A stretch of DNA of 14,697 nt from Chloroflexota bacterium. GTDB taxonomy: Bacteria > Chloroflexota > Dehalococcoidia > UBA2247 > RBG-13-53-26. The position numbers were made by a program, and so were the translations under genes. Location: NCBI GenBank assembly GCA_003650185.1, contig QMOF01000029.1, positions 1 to 14,697 of the forward strand, read 5' to 3'. Below are positions 5,943 to 14,304 of this stretch, in pieces; positions within the stretch are counted from its first letter, which is position 1, and every line of letters starts with the position of its first letter. Under the pieces are notes generated by a model. That model was given only the letters and a program-made list of their open reading frames with translations, had not been told where the DNA came from and searched no databases.

Positions 5943-8369
5943 CTATGGGACACGCACAGAAAGCTGTTTCCCGAGAGCGAGGAACTGGCTGACCCACTCT
6001 GCTGCGGTGTCTTCTCCCTTCTCGGCCCTCGTCCGAAAATCGACGTAGCTGGTGGAGAGCATATCGTAGAACATGTTCTGCACCCGCCAGATATCCACGG
6101 GGTAGGGCATGGACTGCGCCAGCTCCGCCGTGGCGACCAGGTTTTGCAGGAGGGACGAATCGCTAGGGTCGGCAGCGAAGCTGCTCATCATTCGCTCCAG
6201 AGTGTGCCCGAGCACGTAGCTAAGCCCTTCAGCATCAAGCTCAGCCTCCCATGCTTTGGCCTCCTCGAGAAGATTGCGGATGCGGTCCACATCCGGAGCA
6301 TCGCCGTCCACCTGCCTCCGAAGGTCAGTGTTCAGGATAAAAGAGACGGCAGCGTGGAACGCCCTGGGGGGCGGGTTGCCGATGTCGACCAGAAACCGCA
6401 TCAGCGAGTAGTGGTGGTCGTACAACCGCCGGAAGACGGCTTCCACCTCCTCCATGGTCGACTCCAGAATGTGGCCCACCGCCTTGCGCTGTTCATCGCG
6501 GAAGAGAGACCGGAGGGAGTAGGCCGATGTCCCAAAGTGTTTGTCAAGGAGCCGGATCACCTGAGGCAGGTCTACCGCAGAGAAGGCCGCACCTACCTCC
6601 TGCACCATCGACTGGTACGCCTCCTCGCCCTGGTACTCACGGACGCCCGCGTTTATGGTGTGGTCGCCGAAATGAAGGACGCCAAAAGACAGCGAGGTGG
6701 ACTCAGAGGTGATACCGGAAGTGAACACAGCCCGGCCCACTGCCAGTCGGGACCTGCCAGCCTGCTGGCTTTGATAGTCCTCAGCCTCCACGTCATAGCA
6801 GAAGAGCCTGGCCTGCTGGCCGTAGTCCTCAAACAGAGAACTGATGGCATAGTGGGCAGCGACCTTGGTCAGGTCCACCATGGCGGGCTTGACGAACCTC
6901 TCGTAGACGTGACGGCCGTCGCCAAAATCGGGGATGTTGCTCCTGGCAACCGCAAGCAGGTCCAGGAAATCTGGCTCGAAGGGCTCGCCAAACAGCTCCT
7001 CCGCTAGCTGGACCACCCGCCCGGCGTACCGGATGACCTGGACCGTCTCTATACGGGTGAGCTCATCAAAGAACCAGCCGCAACTGGTGTACATGAGCAT
7101 GGCGTGGCGCTGAAGCTCGAGGAGCTTCAGCGCGGTGATGCGTTCGCTTTCACTGAGCTTGTGGGTGGTATGCTGGCCCAGGAACCGCTGGACGCTTTCC
7201 GGCGACCGGTCGAGGATCACCTCAATGTAATCGTTCCGAGCCGCCCATGGGTCCTTCAGCAGGCCGCCTGCCATTTCCTCATATTTCTGGGCCACCGTGT
7301 CGCGCAACCAGTCCAGTGCCTGCCGTAGCGGCGCACGCCATGCCTGATTCCAACCCGGCCTTGTGCCCCCGTTGCAGCCACAGTCGCTACGCCAGCGCTC
7401 CACACCGTGGGCACAACTCCATGACGTGTTCTCCGCGATCTCCACCTCGTAGGTAGGAGGGTGCTCTTCCAGGTACTCCGAGTAGTTGGTGACCCGGGCC
7501 ATATTGTTCGTCTCGATATGGTGCAGGGCATAGGCCAACGCCATGTCGCCAAATCGGTGATGGTGTCCAAAGGTCTCCCCATCAGTGGCGATGTGGACGA
7601 GCTGCGGCCACTTGGGCGTTTCAGAGAACACGCTGACCAGGCGGCTGGCGAATTCCTCGCCGTTGGACAGCAGGCCCTCGAAGGCCACGGCCCGCGCCGT
7701 CGCCTCCTCATAGAAGAAAACGGCGAGGCTTCGTCCCGAAGTCAGGCGTACCTGGTAGGCCATGGTGGGATCGATCTGACCGTCGCTGACGTCCCGCCAG
7801 GCCCGTCCCCCGATTGGCCCAACCCGGCGGGCCTGATGAGGTGCCAGGATGGTGAAGCGCAGACCCAGCTCGGCCATTATGGTGAGGGTCTCGATATCTA
7901 CCGCGGTCTCGGGGAGCCACATTCCCTCCGGTTTGCGTCCGAAGCGGTGCACAAAGTCCCGTATCCCCCACAGGATCTGCGTGTACTTGTCGCGCCTGTT
8001 GGCCAGTGGCAGGATCATGTGGTTATAGGCCTGGGCCAGGGCCGACCCGTGCCCGGAGAACATCTTCTGGCTTTCGCGGTCAGCCTGAAGAATAGCCTGA
8101 TAGACTTCGGGGGCTCGGTACTCCATCCACGAGAGGAGCGTAGGGCCGAAGTTGAAGCTCATCCTGGCATAGTTGTTGACGACCTGTATGACCTGCCTCT
8201 CGTTGTCGAGAATGTGCGAGCCTGAGTTGGGCTCGTAGCATTCGGCGGTGATCCGCTCGTTCCAGTCGTGAAATGGGTAGGCCGAGTCCTGTAGCTCCAG
8301 GTATTCCAGCCACGGGTTCTCCCTTGGCGGCTGGTAGAAATGGCCGTGAATACAGATGTACCTCTCCAT
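5943..8369 (-). CDS. Glycoside hydrolase family 57 protein with C-terminal DUF3536-type domain
   Basis: An 808-residue protein with an N-terminal GH57 catalytic domain and a long, mostly helical C-terminal half resembling DUF3536. GH57 enzymes act on alpha-glucans (amylases, branching enzymes, 4-alpha-glucanotransferases, pullulanases). Visible GH57 regions are HGHFYQPPRENPW (8-20), MWLPETAVD (150-158) with E154 as likely nucleophile, and ATDGETFGHHH (261-271) with D263 as likely acid/base. SWSCAHGVERW (316-326) is followed by the cysteine pair CGC (330-332). CGWFFDE (430-436) marks the start of the C-terminal half. No signal peptide, so it is probably cytoplasmic. It lies between treZ and treY, its ATG abutting the treZ stop (TAGATG), with purine-rich GGGAGAAAGGG just upstream. 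The exact reaction is unknown. A branching role is less likely because glgB is in the same operon; debranching, hydrolysis or glucan transfer are open. Family membership is firm, substrate is not. Confidence 0.9.
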   Translation of the reverse strand: MERYICIHGHFYQPPRENPWLEYLELQDSAYPFHDWNERITAECYEPNSGSHILDNERQVIQVVNNYARMSFNFGPTLLSWMEYRAPEVYQAILQADRESQKMFSGHGSALAQAYNHMILPLANRRDKYTQILWGIRDFVHRFGRKPEGMWLPETAVDIETLTIMAELGLRFTILAPHQARRVGPIGGRAWRDVSDGQIDPTMAYQVRLTSGRSLAVFFYEEATARAVAFEGLLSNGEEFASRLVSVFSETPKWPQLVHIATDGETFGHHHRFGDMALAYALHHIETNNMARVTNYSEYLEEHPPTYEVEIAENTSWSCAHGVERWRSDCGCNGGTRPGWNQAWRAPLRQALDWLRDTVAQKYEEMAGGLLKDPWAARNDYIEVILDRSPESVQRFLGQHTTHKLSESERITALKLLELQRHAMLMYTSCGWFFDELTRIETVQVIRYAGRVVQLAEELFGEPFEPDFLDLLAVARSNIPDFGDGRHVYERFVKPAMVDLTKVAAHYAISSLFEDYGQQARLFCYDVEAEDYQSQQAGRSRLAVGRAVFTSGITSESTSLSFGVLHFGDHTINAGVREYQGEEAYQSMVQEVGAAFSAVDLPQVIRLLDKHFGTSAYSLRSLFRDEQRKAVGHILESTMEEVEAVFRRLYDHHYSLMRFLVDIGNPPPRAFHAAVSFILNTDLRRQVDGDAPDVDRIRNLLEEAKAWEAELDAEGLSYVLGHTLERMMSSFAADPSDSSLLQNLVATAELAQSMPYPVDIWRVQNMFYDMLSTSYVDFRTRAEKGEDTAAEWVSQFLALGKQLSVRVP

Positions 8370-10217
8370 CTACCCTTTCTCCCGTCGCCCGTAGAGGGCG
8401 AACGCCTTCGGACCCAGAGTCACCTTCACCTCACCCTCCGATTGAAGCTTGTCATGCAGGGAGCTCCCGCCTCCCCGCCATTCAGGCCCGGCAGAGTCAA
8501 GTCTCTTGTACCACCGCCCTTGTGGGGCAGGAACACATACTGACGCCACCGCATCGCTGAAGTTGAACAACATCATGAGTTCATCCGCACCACTCCAGCG
8601 GCGAACGAACAGCACCTTCTCCTCCTCATAGCCTACCACCTCCAGATTGTCCTTGCTCAGGCGCGACAGCGCGGAGACATTCCTGCGGAGGCCAATCAGC
8701 TCCTTGTAGAAGGCCAGCAGCACAGCGCCCTGTCCCCGATGACGCCCCTGCCACTCCAGCCTGGCACGGCGAAACGTAGCTTCATCCTGGGGGTCAGGCG
8801 GCTCACCCTGCCATTTGAACGCAGCGAACTCCTCGCGGCGGCCCTGCCGCACCACCTCCACCAGATCGGGATCAGAGTGATCGACGAAGTACTGGAAGGG
8901 TGCCGTCTCGCCATACTCCTCGCCCATAAACAGTAGAGGGACGAAAGGCGAAAGGAGCACCACTGCAGCAGCAAGCTTGAGCCCCTCGAAAGAGACCAGT
9001 TGACCGAGACGCTCCCCGTTCATGCGGTTCCCCACCTGGTCGTGGTTCTGGGCAAAAACCACCAGCCTCTCCGCAGGAATGTCCCTGGAGGGCACGCCGT
9101 GCCGACGCTGGTGATACACGGAATATTCGCCCGTGTAGGCAAACCCTTCCCGAAACGCTTTGGCAAGCTGTGCCACTCTTCCGAAGTCCTGATAGTACCC
9201 GGTGCGCTCACCCGTCAGCAGCGCGTGAAGGCAATGGTGAAAGTCATCATTCCACAGGCCATCGAGCCCGCAACCGCCCTTGTCCGGCGGGCGTGCCAGG
9301 CGGGCGTCATTCAGGTCGCTTTCGCCGAAGAGGTAGACCCGGCGGCCCAACTGGTCAGCCCGCTCGTGCACGTTGGCCGCCAGCTCCTCGACAAACGTCC
9401 GGGGCGAGATATCTAGTATAGCGTGCAGGGCATCCAGGCGAAGACCGTCGATATGGTAGTCGGTGACCCAGTCGAGGGCATTCTCGATGAAGAAACGACG
9501 CACTTCATCACTGGCAGGGCCGTCGAAGTTGAGCGCTAGGCCCCAGGGGGTCCGATAGCGATCGGAGAAATACGGTCCGAAATCGCCGAGGTAGTTGCCT
9601 TCGGGGCCAAGGTGGTTGTAGACCACGTCCAGGATGAGAGCCAGCCCTTTCCGATGGCAGGCATTCACCAGCCGCTTGAGACCGGCAGGCCCTCCATAGG
9701 ACTGTTGCACCGCGAAGGGGTAGACGCCGTCATAGCCCCAGTTCCGCCTGCCCGGGAACTGGGCCACCGGCATGATCTCCACCGCCGTAGCCCCTAGCTC
9801 CTTCAGCTCGTCCAGGCGCCCTATCACCGCATCAAAGGTGCCCTCATCGGTGAAGGCGCCAACGTGAATCTCGTAGATAACGTGGTCCTCCAGGCGAAGA
9901 CCAGTCCAGTGGTGGTCATCCCACTCGAAGCGTCGGTCGACCACCTGCGACGGCCCATGGACGCCCTGCGGCTGGAAGCGGGAAGCCGGGTCGGGCCGCT
10001 CTTTGGCGCCATCCAGCCGATAGAGGTAAAGGGTGCCCGGTTCAACGTCCTCTGCTTTCACCTCGTGGTACCCCCGCCCGCTGCTCTGCATGGGAATGAA
10101 GCGCTCCTGTGGCCCCACAATGTGTACCTCCACTCCCTCAGCCAGCGGCGCCCACACGCAGAAATGACAGCGACCCTCGCCCAGGCAGGTAGCACCCAAC
10201 CCCACCCCTGCATCCAT
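8370..10217 (-). CDS. treZ: Malto-oligosyltrehalose trehalohydrolase (TreZ)
   Basis: A 615-residue GH13 enzyme that cuts the alpha-1,4 bond next to the trehalosyl end of maltooligosyl trehalose, releasing free trehalose and completing the TreY-TreZ route. An N-terminal carbohydrate-binding-type beta domain (CHFCVWAPLAEGVEVHI, 17-33) precedes the barrel. The GH13 regions are DVVYNHLGPEG (197-207), DGLRLDALHAI (257-267, nucleophile D262), FGESDLND (297-304, acid/base E299) and FAQNHDQVGNR (388-398, D393). HVGAFTDEGTFDAVIGRLDEL (118-138) and FPGRRNWGYDGVYPFAV (154-170) are typical of TreZ, and FAQNHDQVGNR separates it from branching enzymes. The size is typical. The ATG lies 2 bases after the glgB stop, and the GH57 gene begins directly at its own stop, so it is a mid-operon gene. 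No strong ribosome binding site is seen; a weak GGGATGGA lies within the end of glgB. Confidence 0.95.
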   Translation of the reverse strand: MDAGVGLGATCLGEGRCHFCVWAPLAEGVEVHIVGPQERFIPMQSSGRGYHEVKAEDVEPGTLYLYRLDGAKERPDPASRFQPQGVHGPSQVVDRRFEWDDHHWTGLRLEDHVIYEIHVGAFTDEGTFDAVIGRLDELKELGATAVEIMPVAQFPGRRNWGYDGVYPFAVQQSYGGPAGLKRLVNACHRKGLALILDVVYNHLGPEGNYLGDFGPYFSDRYRTPWGLALNFDGPASDEVRRFFIENALDWVTDYHIDGLRLDALHAILDISPRTFVEELAANVHERADQLGRRVYLFGESDLNDARLARPPDKGGCGLDGLWNDDFHHCLHALLTGERTGYYQDFGRVAQLAKAFREGFAYTGEYSVYHQRRHGVPSRDIPAERLVVFAQNHDQVGNRMNGERLGQLVSFEGLKLAAAVVLLSPFVPLLFMGEEYGETAPFQYFVDHSDPDLVEVVRQGRREEFAAFKWQGEPPDPQDEATFRRARLEWQGRHRGQGAVLLAFYKELIGLRRNVSALSRLSKDNLEVVGYEEEKVLFVRRWSGADELMMLFNFSDAVASVCVPAPQGRWYKRLDSAGPEWRGGGSSLHDKLQSEGEVKVTLGPKAFALYGRREKG

Positions 10218-10219
10218 AG

Positions 10220-12187
10220 CTATTCCATCCCGCTCTTGAAGAAGACGACGGCCAGCGGTGGCAAGGTGAGGTCGAGGGAGTACGGACGGCCGTGATGGCG
10301 AATGGGCTCGGCCTCCACCCCTCCCATATTACCCAGACCGCTACCGCCATATTCGCCTGCGTCGCTATTCAGCACTTCCACCCACCTGCCACCCCGTGGC
10401 ACACCTACCCTGTAGCTCAGGCGGGGCACTGGGGTGAAGTTGCACACGATGAGAAAAATGTCATCGCCGGAGCGCCCCTTGCGAAGGAAACTGAGAACGC
10501 TGGTGTCAGCGTCGCTGCAATCGATCCACTCGAAGCCACCTGAGTCACAATCGAGCTCCTGTAAGGATGCCTCTCGCTGGTAGAGCCGGTTCAGGTCTTT
10601 CAGCCAGCCCTGGATCTGGGCGTGGCGCTCGTACTGAGTGAGGTGCCAGTCCAGGCTCTCGTCGTGGGCCCATTCGCGCCACTGCCCGAACTCGGCTCCC
10701 ATGAAGAGGAGCTTCTTGCCCGGCTGGCCGTACATGTACCCCAGCAAGAGCCTGAGGTTCGCAAACTTCTGCCAGTCGTCGCCGGGCATCTTTCCCAGGA
10801 GCGAACCCTTGCCGTGCACCACCTCGTCGTGGGATAGCGGCAGGACGAAGTTTTCGTAGAAAGCGTAGACCATGCGAAAGGTGAGCTGGTTATGGTGGTA
10901 TTTCCTAAAGACGGGTTCCTTGGCTATGTACTCGAGCGTGTCATGCATCCAGCCCATATCCCACTTCAGACCGAAGCCCAGCCCGCCCACGTAGGTGGGC
11001 CGCGACACCATGGGCCAGGCCGTGGATTCCTCGGCGATGGTCTGCACGTCGGGATAGTGCCGGTACACCTCCTCGTTGAAACGTCTCAGGAAAGAAATGG
11101 CCTCCAGGTTCTCATTGCCTCCATACCGGTTCGGTATCCACTCCCCCTCCCGGCGCGAGTAGTCCAGGTAGAGCATGGAGGCTACCGCGTCCACCCGGAG
11201 CCCGTCCACGTGATACCTGTCCAGCCAGAAGAGGGCGCTGCTGATGAGGAAGCTGCGCACCTCGTTCCGGCCATAGTTGAAGATGAAGCTGCCCCAGTCA
11301 GGATGAAAGCCCTTCCTTGAGTCAGCGTGCTCGTACAAGTGTGTGCCATCGAAATAGCCCAGTCCATGCTCGTCGGAGGGGAAATGCGAAGGCACCCAGT
11401 CCAGGATCACCCCTATGCCCTGCTGGTGCAGGTGGTCAACGAAGTACATGAAGTCCTGCGGCGATCCGTACCGGCTGGTGGGTGCAAAGTAACCAAGGGT
11501 CTGGTAGCCCCAGGAGCCGTAGAAAGGGTGCTCCATAACGGGCAGCAACTCCACGTGGGTGAATCCCATTTTCTGGACGTGCTCCGCCAGCCTCGGCGCC
11601 ATCTCCCGATAGGTCAGCGGGCGGTGTCCTTCCTCAGGGGCCCGCATCCAGGAGCCGAGGTGCACCTCATATATGGCCATAGCGCTGTCCAGTGCATTGC
11701 GGCGCCTCCTGTCCTGCATCCACCCCTGGTCACCCCATGCATATTCCAGGTCACAAACGACCGAAGCTGTCCCGGGTGGCACTTCGCTCCAGAAGGCAAA
11801 GGGGTCGGCCTTGTCCACCCGGTACCCGTGGTAGCGGGAGACTACATGGTACTTGTAGACGTCGCCAGAGCCCACCCCAGGGACGAAACCTTCCCAGATA
11901 CCTGACAGGTCCCGGCTACGCAAAGGGTGGCTCACCTTGCTCCAACCGTTGAACGCGCCCATGACGAACACCTGCTTCGCATCCGGGGCCCAGACGGCAA
12001 AATAGGTCCCGGCGACGCCGTCCACCGCCATGGTGTGTGCACCCAGTCTCTCGTACAGCCGGAAGTGGTTTCCCTCGTTGAAGAGGTAGACATCCTGGTC
12101 CGTCAGCCGGCTGACGTCATAGCGCACCTTTGCGGGCGCCTCATCTCGAGGGGCCTGCCGTTTCCCCTTGGTTTCTTTCTGCGTCAT
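10220..12187 (-). CDS. glgB: 1,4-alpha-glucan branching enzyme (GH13)
   Basis: A 655-residue enzyme that cuts alpha-1,4-glucan chains and reattaches them as alpha-1,6 branches. An early CBM48-like beta domain (TYFAVWAPDAKQVFVMGAFNGW covers 61-82) precedes the catalytic barrel. The four GH13 regions are ILDWVPSHFP (261-270), DGLRVDAVASMLYLDYSR (328-345, nucleophile D333), TIAEESTAWP (383-392, acid/base E386) and LPLSHDEVVHGKGSL (449-463, stabiliser D454). The strings DAVASMLYLDYSR and HDEVVHGKGSL are specific to branching enzymes. It is shorter than the 728-residue E. coli GlgB, which fits loss of the first N-terminal module. The first 20 residues are highly charged and probably disordered. 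The ATG follows the malQ stop by 2 bases, with an AGGAAG site overlapping the end of malQ. It gives the operon's glucan its branched, glycogen-like form. Confidence 0.96.
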   Translation of the reverse strand: MTQKETKGKRQAPRDEAPAKVRYDVSRLTDQDVYLFNEGNHFRLYERLGAHTMAVDGVAGTYFAVWAPDAKQVFVMGAFNGWSKVSHPLRSRDLSGIWEGFVPGVGSGDVYKYHVVSRYHGYRVDKADPFAFWSEVPPGTASVVCDLEYAWGDQGWMQDRRRRNALDSAMAIYEVHLGSWMRAPEEGHRPLTYREMAPRLAEHVQKMGFTHVELLPVMEHPFYGSWGYQTLGYFAPTSRYGSPQDFMYFVDHLHQQGIGVILDWVPSHFPSDEHGLGYFDGTHLYEHADSRKGFHPDWGSFIFNYGRNEVRSFLISSALFWLDRYHVDGLRVDAVASMLYLDYSRREGEWIPNRYGGNENLEAISFLRRFNEEVYRHYPDVQTIAEESTAWPMVSRPTYVGGLGFGLKWDMGWMHDTLEYIAKEPVFRKYHHNQLTFRMVYAFYENFVLPLSHDEVVHGKGSLLGKMPGDDWQKFANLRLLLGYMYGQPGKKLLFMGAEFGQWREWAHDESLDWHLTQYERHAQIQGWLKDLNRLYQREASLQELDCDSGGFEWIDCSDADTSVLSFLRKGRSGDDIFLIVCNFTPVPRLSYRVGVPRGGRWVEVLNSDAGEYGGSGLGNMGGVEAEPIRHHGRPYSLDLTLPPLAVVFFKSGME

Positions 12188-12189
12188 GG

Positions 12190-14304
12190 TTACTTCCTAC
12201 CGCTGCTTCGATATCTTCTTATCTCGCCCAACAACCGGTTGACCTGCGGCAAGCGGCGCATCTCCTCCAGCGAGTAGCGGGCCCTGTGGCGCCAGTTGCC
12301 AAAGTCGTCCCCGGTGCCGGGCACATTCTGTGGCTGCGTCTCCAGCCAGAGGTCTTCCAGGTTGGCCAGTACCAGGCGTGCTGGGCTGGCGCTCAGAAAG
12401 GCGATGGTGGCCTGGAGCACCGTGCCAGGATCGGTTGACGGCCCTGACAAGAAACCCGCGCCTCGCAGGAAGGCAACCAGGGCTTTCTTAGAAGCCTCGC
12501 GCCGCATGGTCTCCTCCTGGACACCGCGCTCGTCAAGCAATCCCAACTCCTGCCGCTCCTTGATATCGAGCCCCTGCCAGAAACCGGCAAAGGTGGGCAT
12601 GTCGTGCGTGTTGATGCTGGCCACCGAGTCGCGCGGCGGTCTCCCGAGCGCCTGGTCGGCCTCGGTAGCAAGCTCGTACTGAACGACGTACATCCGGTGC
12701 ACATCGTGCTCCCTCAATGTCCGATTAATGCGTACCGGGACAGTACCCAGGTTCTCACCTACCGGAATACACCTGTATCTGTGAGATTCAAGACTCAGGA
12801 TAGCATACAGCTCATCGGCCGGGTAGCGAACGTACACGCCGTCGCCTGGTTGGCAGCCCTGAGGTATCCAGAAAAGGCGATGAAAGCCCATAACGTGGTC
12901 GATCCGCAGTATCCCACCGTGCTGCAGATGGTGCCGAAGACAGGCCAGGTAGTACCCGTACCCCTGCTCCCGAAGCCTCTCGGGGTGGAGAGGCGGCGTA
13001 TGCCAGTCCTGGCCCCTGACGAAGACTGTATCCGGCGGCGCACCGGCGGTCACGCCCAGAGCAAACACGCCCTGCTGGCTCCACGCATCGTACCCATCAG
13101 GATCAACGCCCAGCGGCAGGTCGAGGTAGAACTGTACCTGCTTCCCAGCAGCGCTCCGGAAAAGGGCCTCCATCTGCTCATGGGCCAGCCACTGAGCGTA
13201 GAGGTGGTAGCGCCTGGCTTCCTCGTCGTAGTCACCCTCCTTCAGTGCCCCGCCCCGCAGTGGCTGCGGCCACGAGCGCCAGGGTGCCCGCTGCTTTTCA
13301 CAGGCAGCCCGAAAGCGGGCATATTCCTCAACCATCGGATGTGACTCGGCAAATGCTTGCAGAGCACGCTGGCGTGGGGAGGGCTCTGCGAAGACGCACC
13401 GGGCCAGCTCTTCCAGCACCCGCCGCTTCATTGACATCAGGCCGGCGTAGTTCATCAGCGGCGCGCGGCGCAGCAAGTCCAGCTCCCTCTGGAACTCGTC
13501 TGACGCCAGGAGCGCCTGCGCCGGGCCGCATGTCCGCAGCTCCGGAGCAGCCGTGACATCGATGTAGAGATCACTCCACATGAGGCGGCTCACCGGCGCA
13601 TAGGGGCAACTCTGCTGCGGGAAGGTGGGCAGCAGGGGAAGCGTGGCTACGACGCCTCCCCCCTCCTGGCCGACCCACGCCGCCAGTGCCTCCAGGTCTG
13701 TCAGATCACCGCTCTGCCAGCTTCTCTGACCGTGCAGAGCGTAAAGAGGCAAAAACACACCCCAGGCTCGGCCGCCCTCACCCTCGGGCGGCCTGTAGGC
13801 CCTGTAAGGGGCCGCGATGACCAGGCTTTCCACGATCCGTCCAGCCACCTCCAGCTCCAGCCGGTGATAGCCATTGGGGAGCCTCTCCGCCAGATCGAGA
13901 GCCCTGACCTGGTAGCGCCTGCCCTCCACCTTCGACTCCCACAGCAGGGGCAGGTCGACGCCACGCCACTGCCACACGCGGCGCTCGCCGGTGTCCAGAG
14001 TCAACTGGCCTGCCATGGGAACATCAGCCAGATTGGCAGGCAACCGCAACTCGATCAGTGGCGGCTGGCCGTTCCAGGCCACGATCACTGGCTCGACGGG
14101 CCGCTCCCAAGCAGCCTGCCGCCTTTCCCGCAAAGCCTGGGGCACATCTTCGACGCGAGCAACTGGCGCACCCAGCGATTGGAGCACTGCCAGGAGCACC
14201 TCCACAGAGGCCGTCTGCCTCTGCCGGTTCACATCGTAGTAGGCCGTTTGTACGCCGTACTCGTGGGCCAGCCGCTGGAGCATGCCGATGCCAGATGACC
14301 TCAT
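12190..14304 (-). CDS. malQ: 4-alpha-glucanotransferase (amylomaltase, GH77)
   Basis: A 704-residue enzyme that moves glucan segments between maltodextrins, releasing glucose and reshaping short chains for TreY or glycogen. It is the long form with an extra N-terminal domain (about residues 1-170), like the 694-residue E. coli MalQ rather than the 500-residue plant D-enzyme type. Landmarks are YAPVSRLMWSDLYID (235-249), GAPPD (421-425), GQDWHTPPLHPERLREQGY (431-449), LRIDHVMGFHRLFWIP (466-481, nucleophile D469), VGENLGTVP (515-523, acid/base E517) and NTHDMPTFAGFWQG (565-578, D568). VPGTGDDFGNWRHR (661-674) is typical of the C terminus. The ATG at 14304 overlaps the upstream maltokinase stop in ATGA; GGAGGAGG 4 bases upstream supports this start over the internal ATG seven codons later. 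The glgB start lies 2 bases beyond its stop. Confidence 0.93.
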   Translation of the reverse strand: MRSSGIGMLQRLAHEYGVQTAYYDVNRQRQTASVEVLLAVLQSLGAPVARVEDVPQALRERRQAAWERPVEPVIVAWNGQPPLIELRLPANLADVPMAGQLTLDTGERRVWQWRGVDLPLLWESKVEGRRYQVRALDLAERLPNGYHRLELEVAGRIVESLVIAAPYRAYRPPEGEGGRAWGVFLPLYALHGQRSWQSGDLTDLEALAAWVGQEGGGVVATLPLLPTFPQQSCPYAPVSRLMWSDLYIDVTAAPELRTCGPAQALLASDEFQRELDLLRRAPLMNYAGLMSMKRRVLEELARCVFAEPSPRQRALQAFAESHPMVEEYARFRAACEKQRAPWRSWPQPLRGGALKEGDYDEEARRYHLYAQWLAHEQMEALFRSAAGKQVQFYLDLPLGVDPDGYDAWSQQGVFALGVTAGAPPDTVFVRGQDWHTPPLHPERLREQGYGYYLACLRHHLQHGGILRIDHVMGFHRLFWIPQGCQPGDGVYVRYPADELYAILSLESHRYRCIPVGENLGTVPVRINRTLREHDVHRMYVVQYELATEADQALGRPPRDSVASINTHDMPTFAGFWQGLDIKERQELGLLDERGVQEETMRREASKKALVAFLRGAGFLSGPSTDPGTVLQATIAFLSASPARLVLANLEDLWLETQPQNVPGTGDDFGNWRHRARYSLEEMRRLPQVNRLLGEIRRYRSSGRK

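Noticed and set aside
5349..7007. Long plus-strand open frame of 552 codons across treY and the GH57 gene
   Set aside because: It is antisense to two well-supported enzymes with all catalytic motifs in place. Its translation shows no recognisable domain, and long antisense frames are expected in GC-rich coding DNA.
7461..8225. Plus-strand open frame of 254 codons opposite the GH57 catalytic domain
   Set aside because: It is antisense to the most conserved part of GH57, has no recognisable motif and no convincing ribosome binding site.
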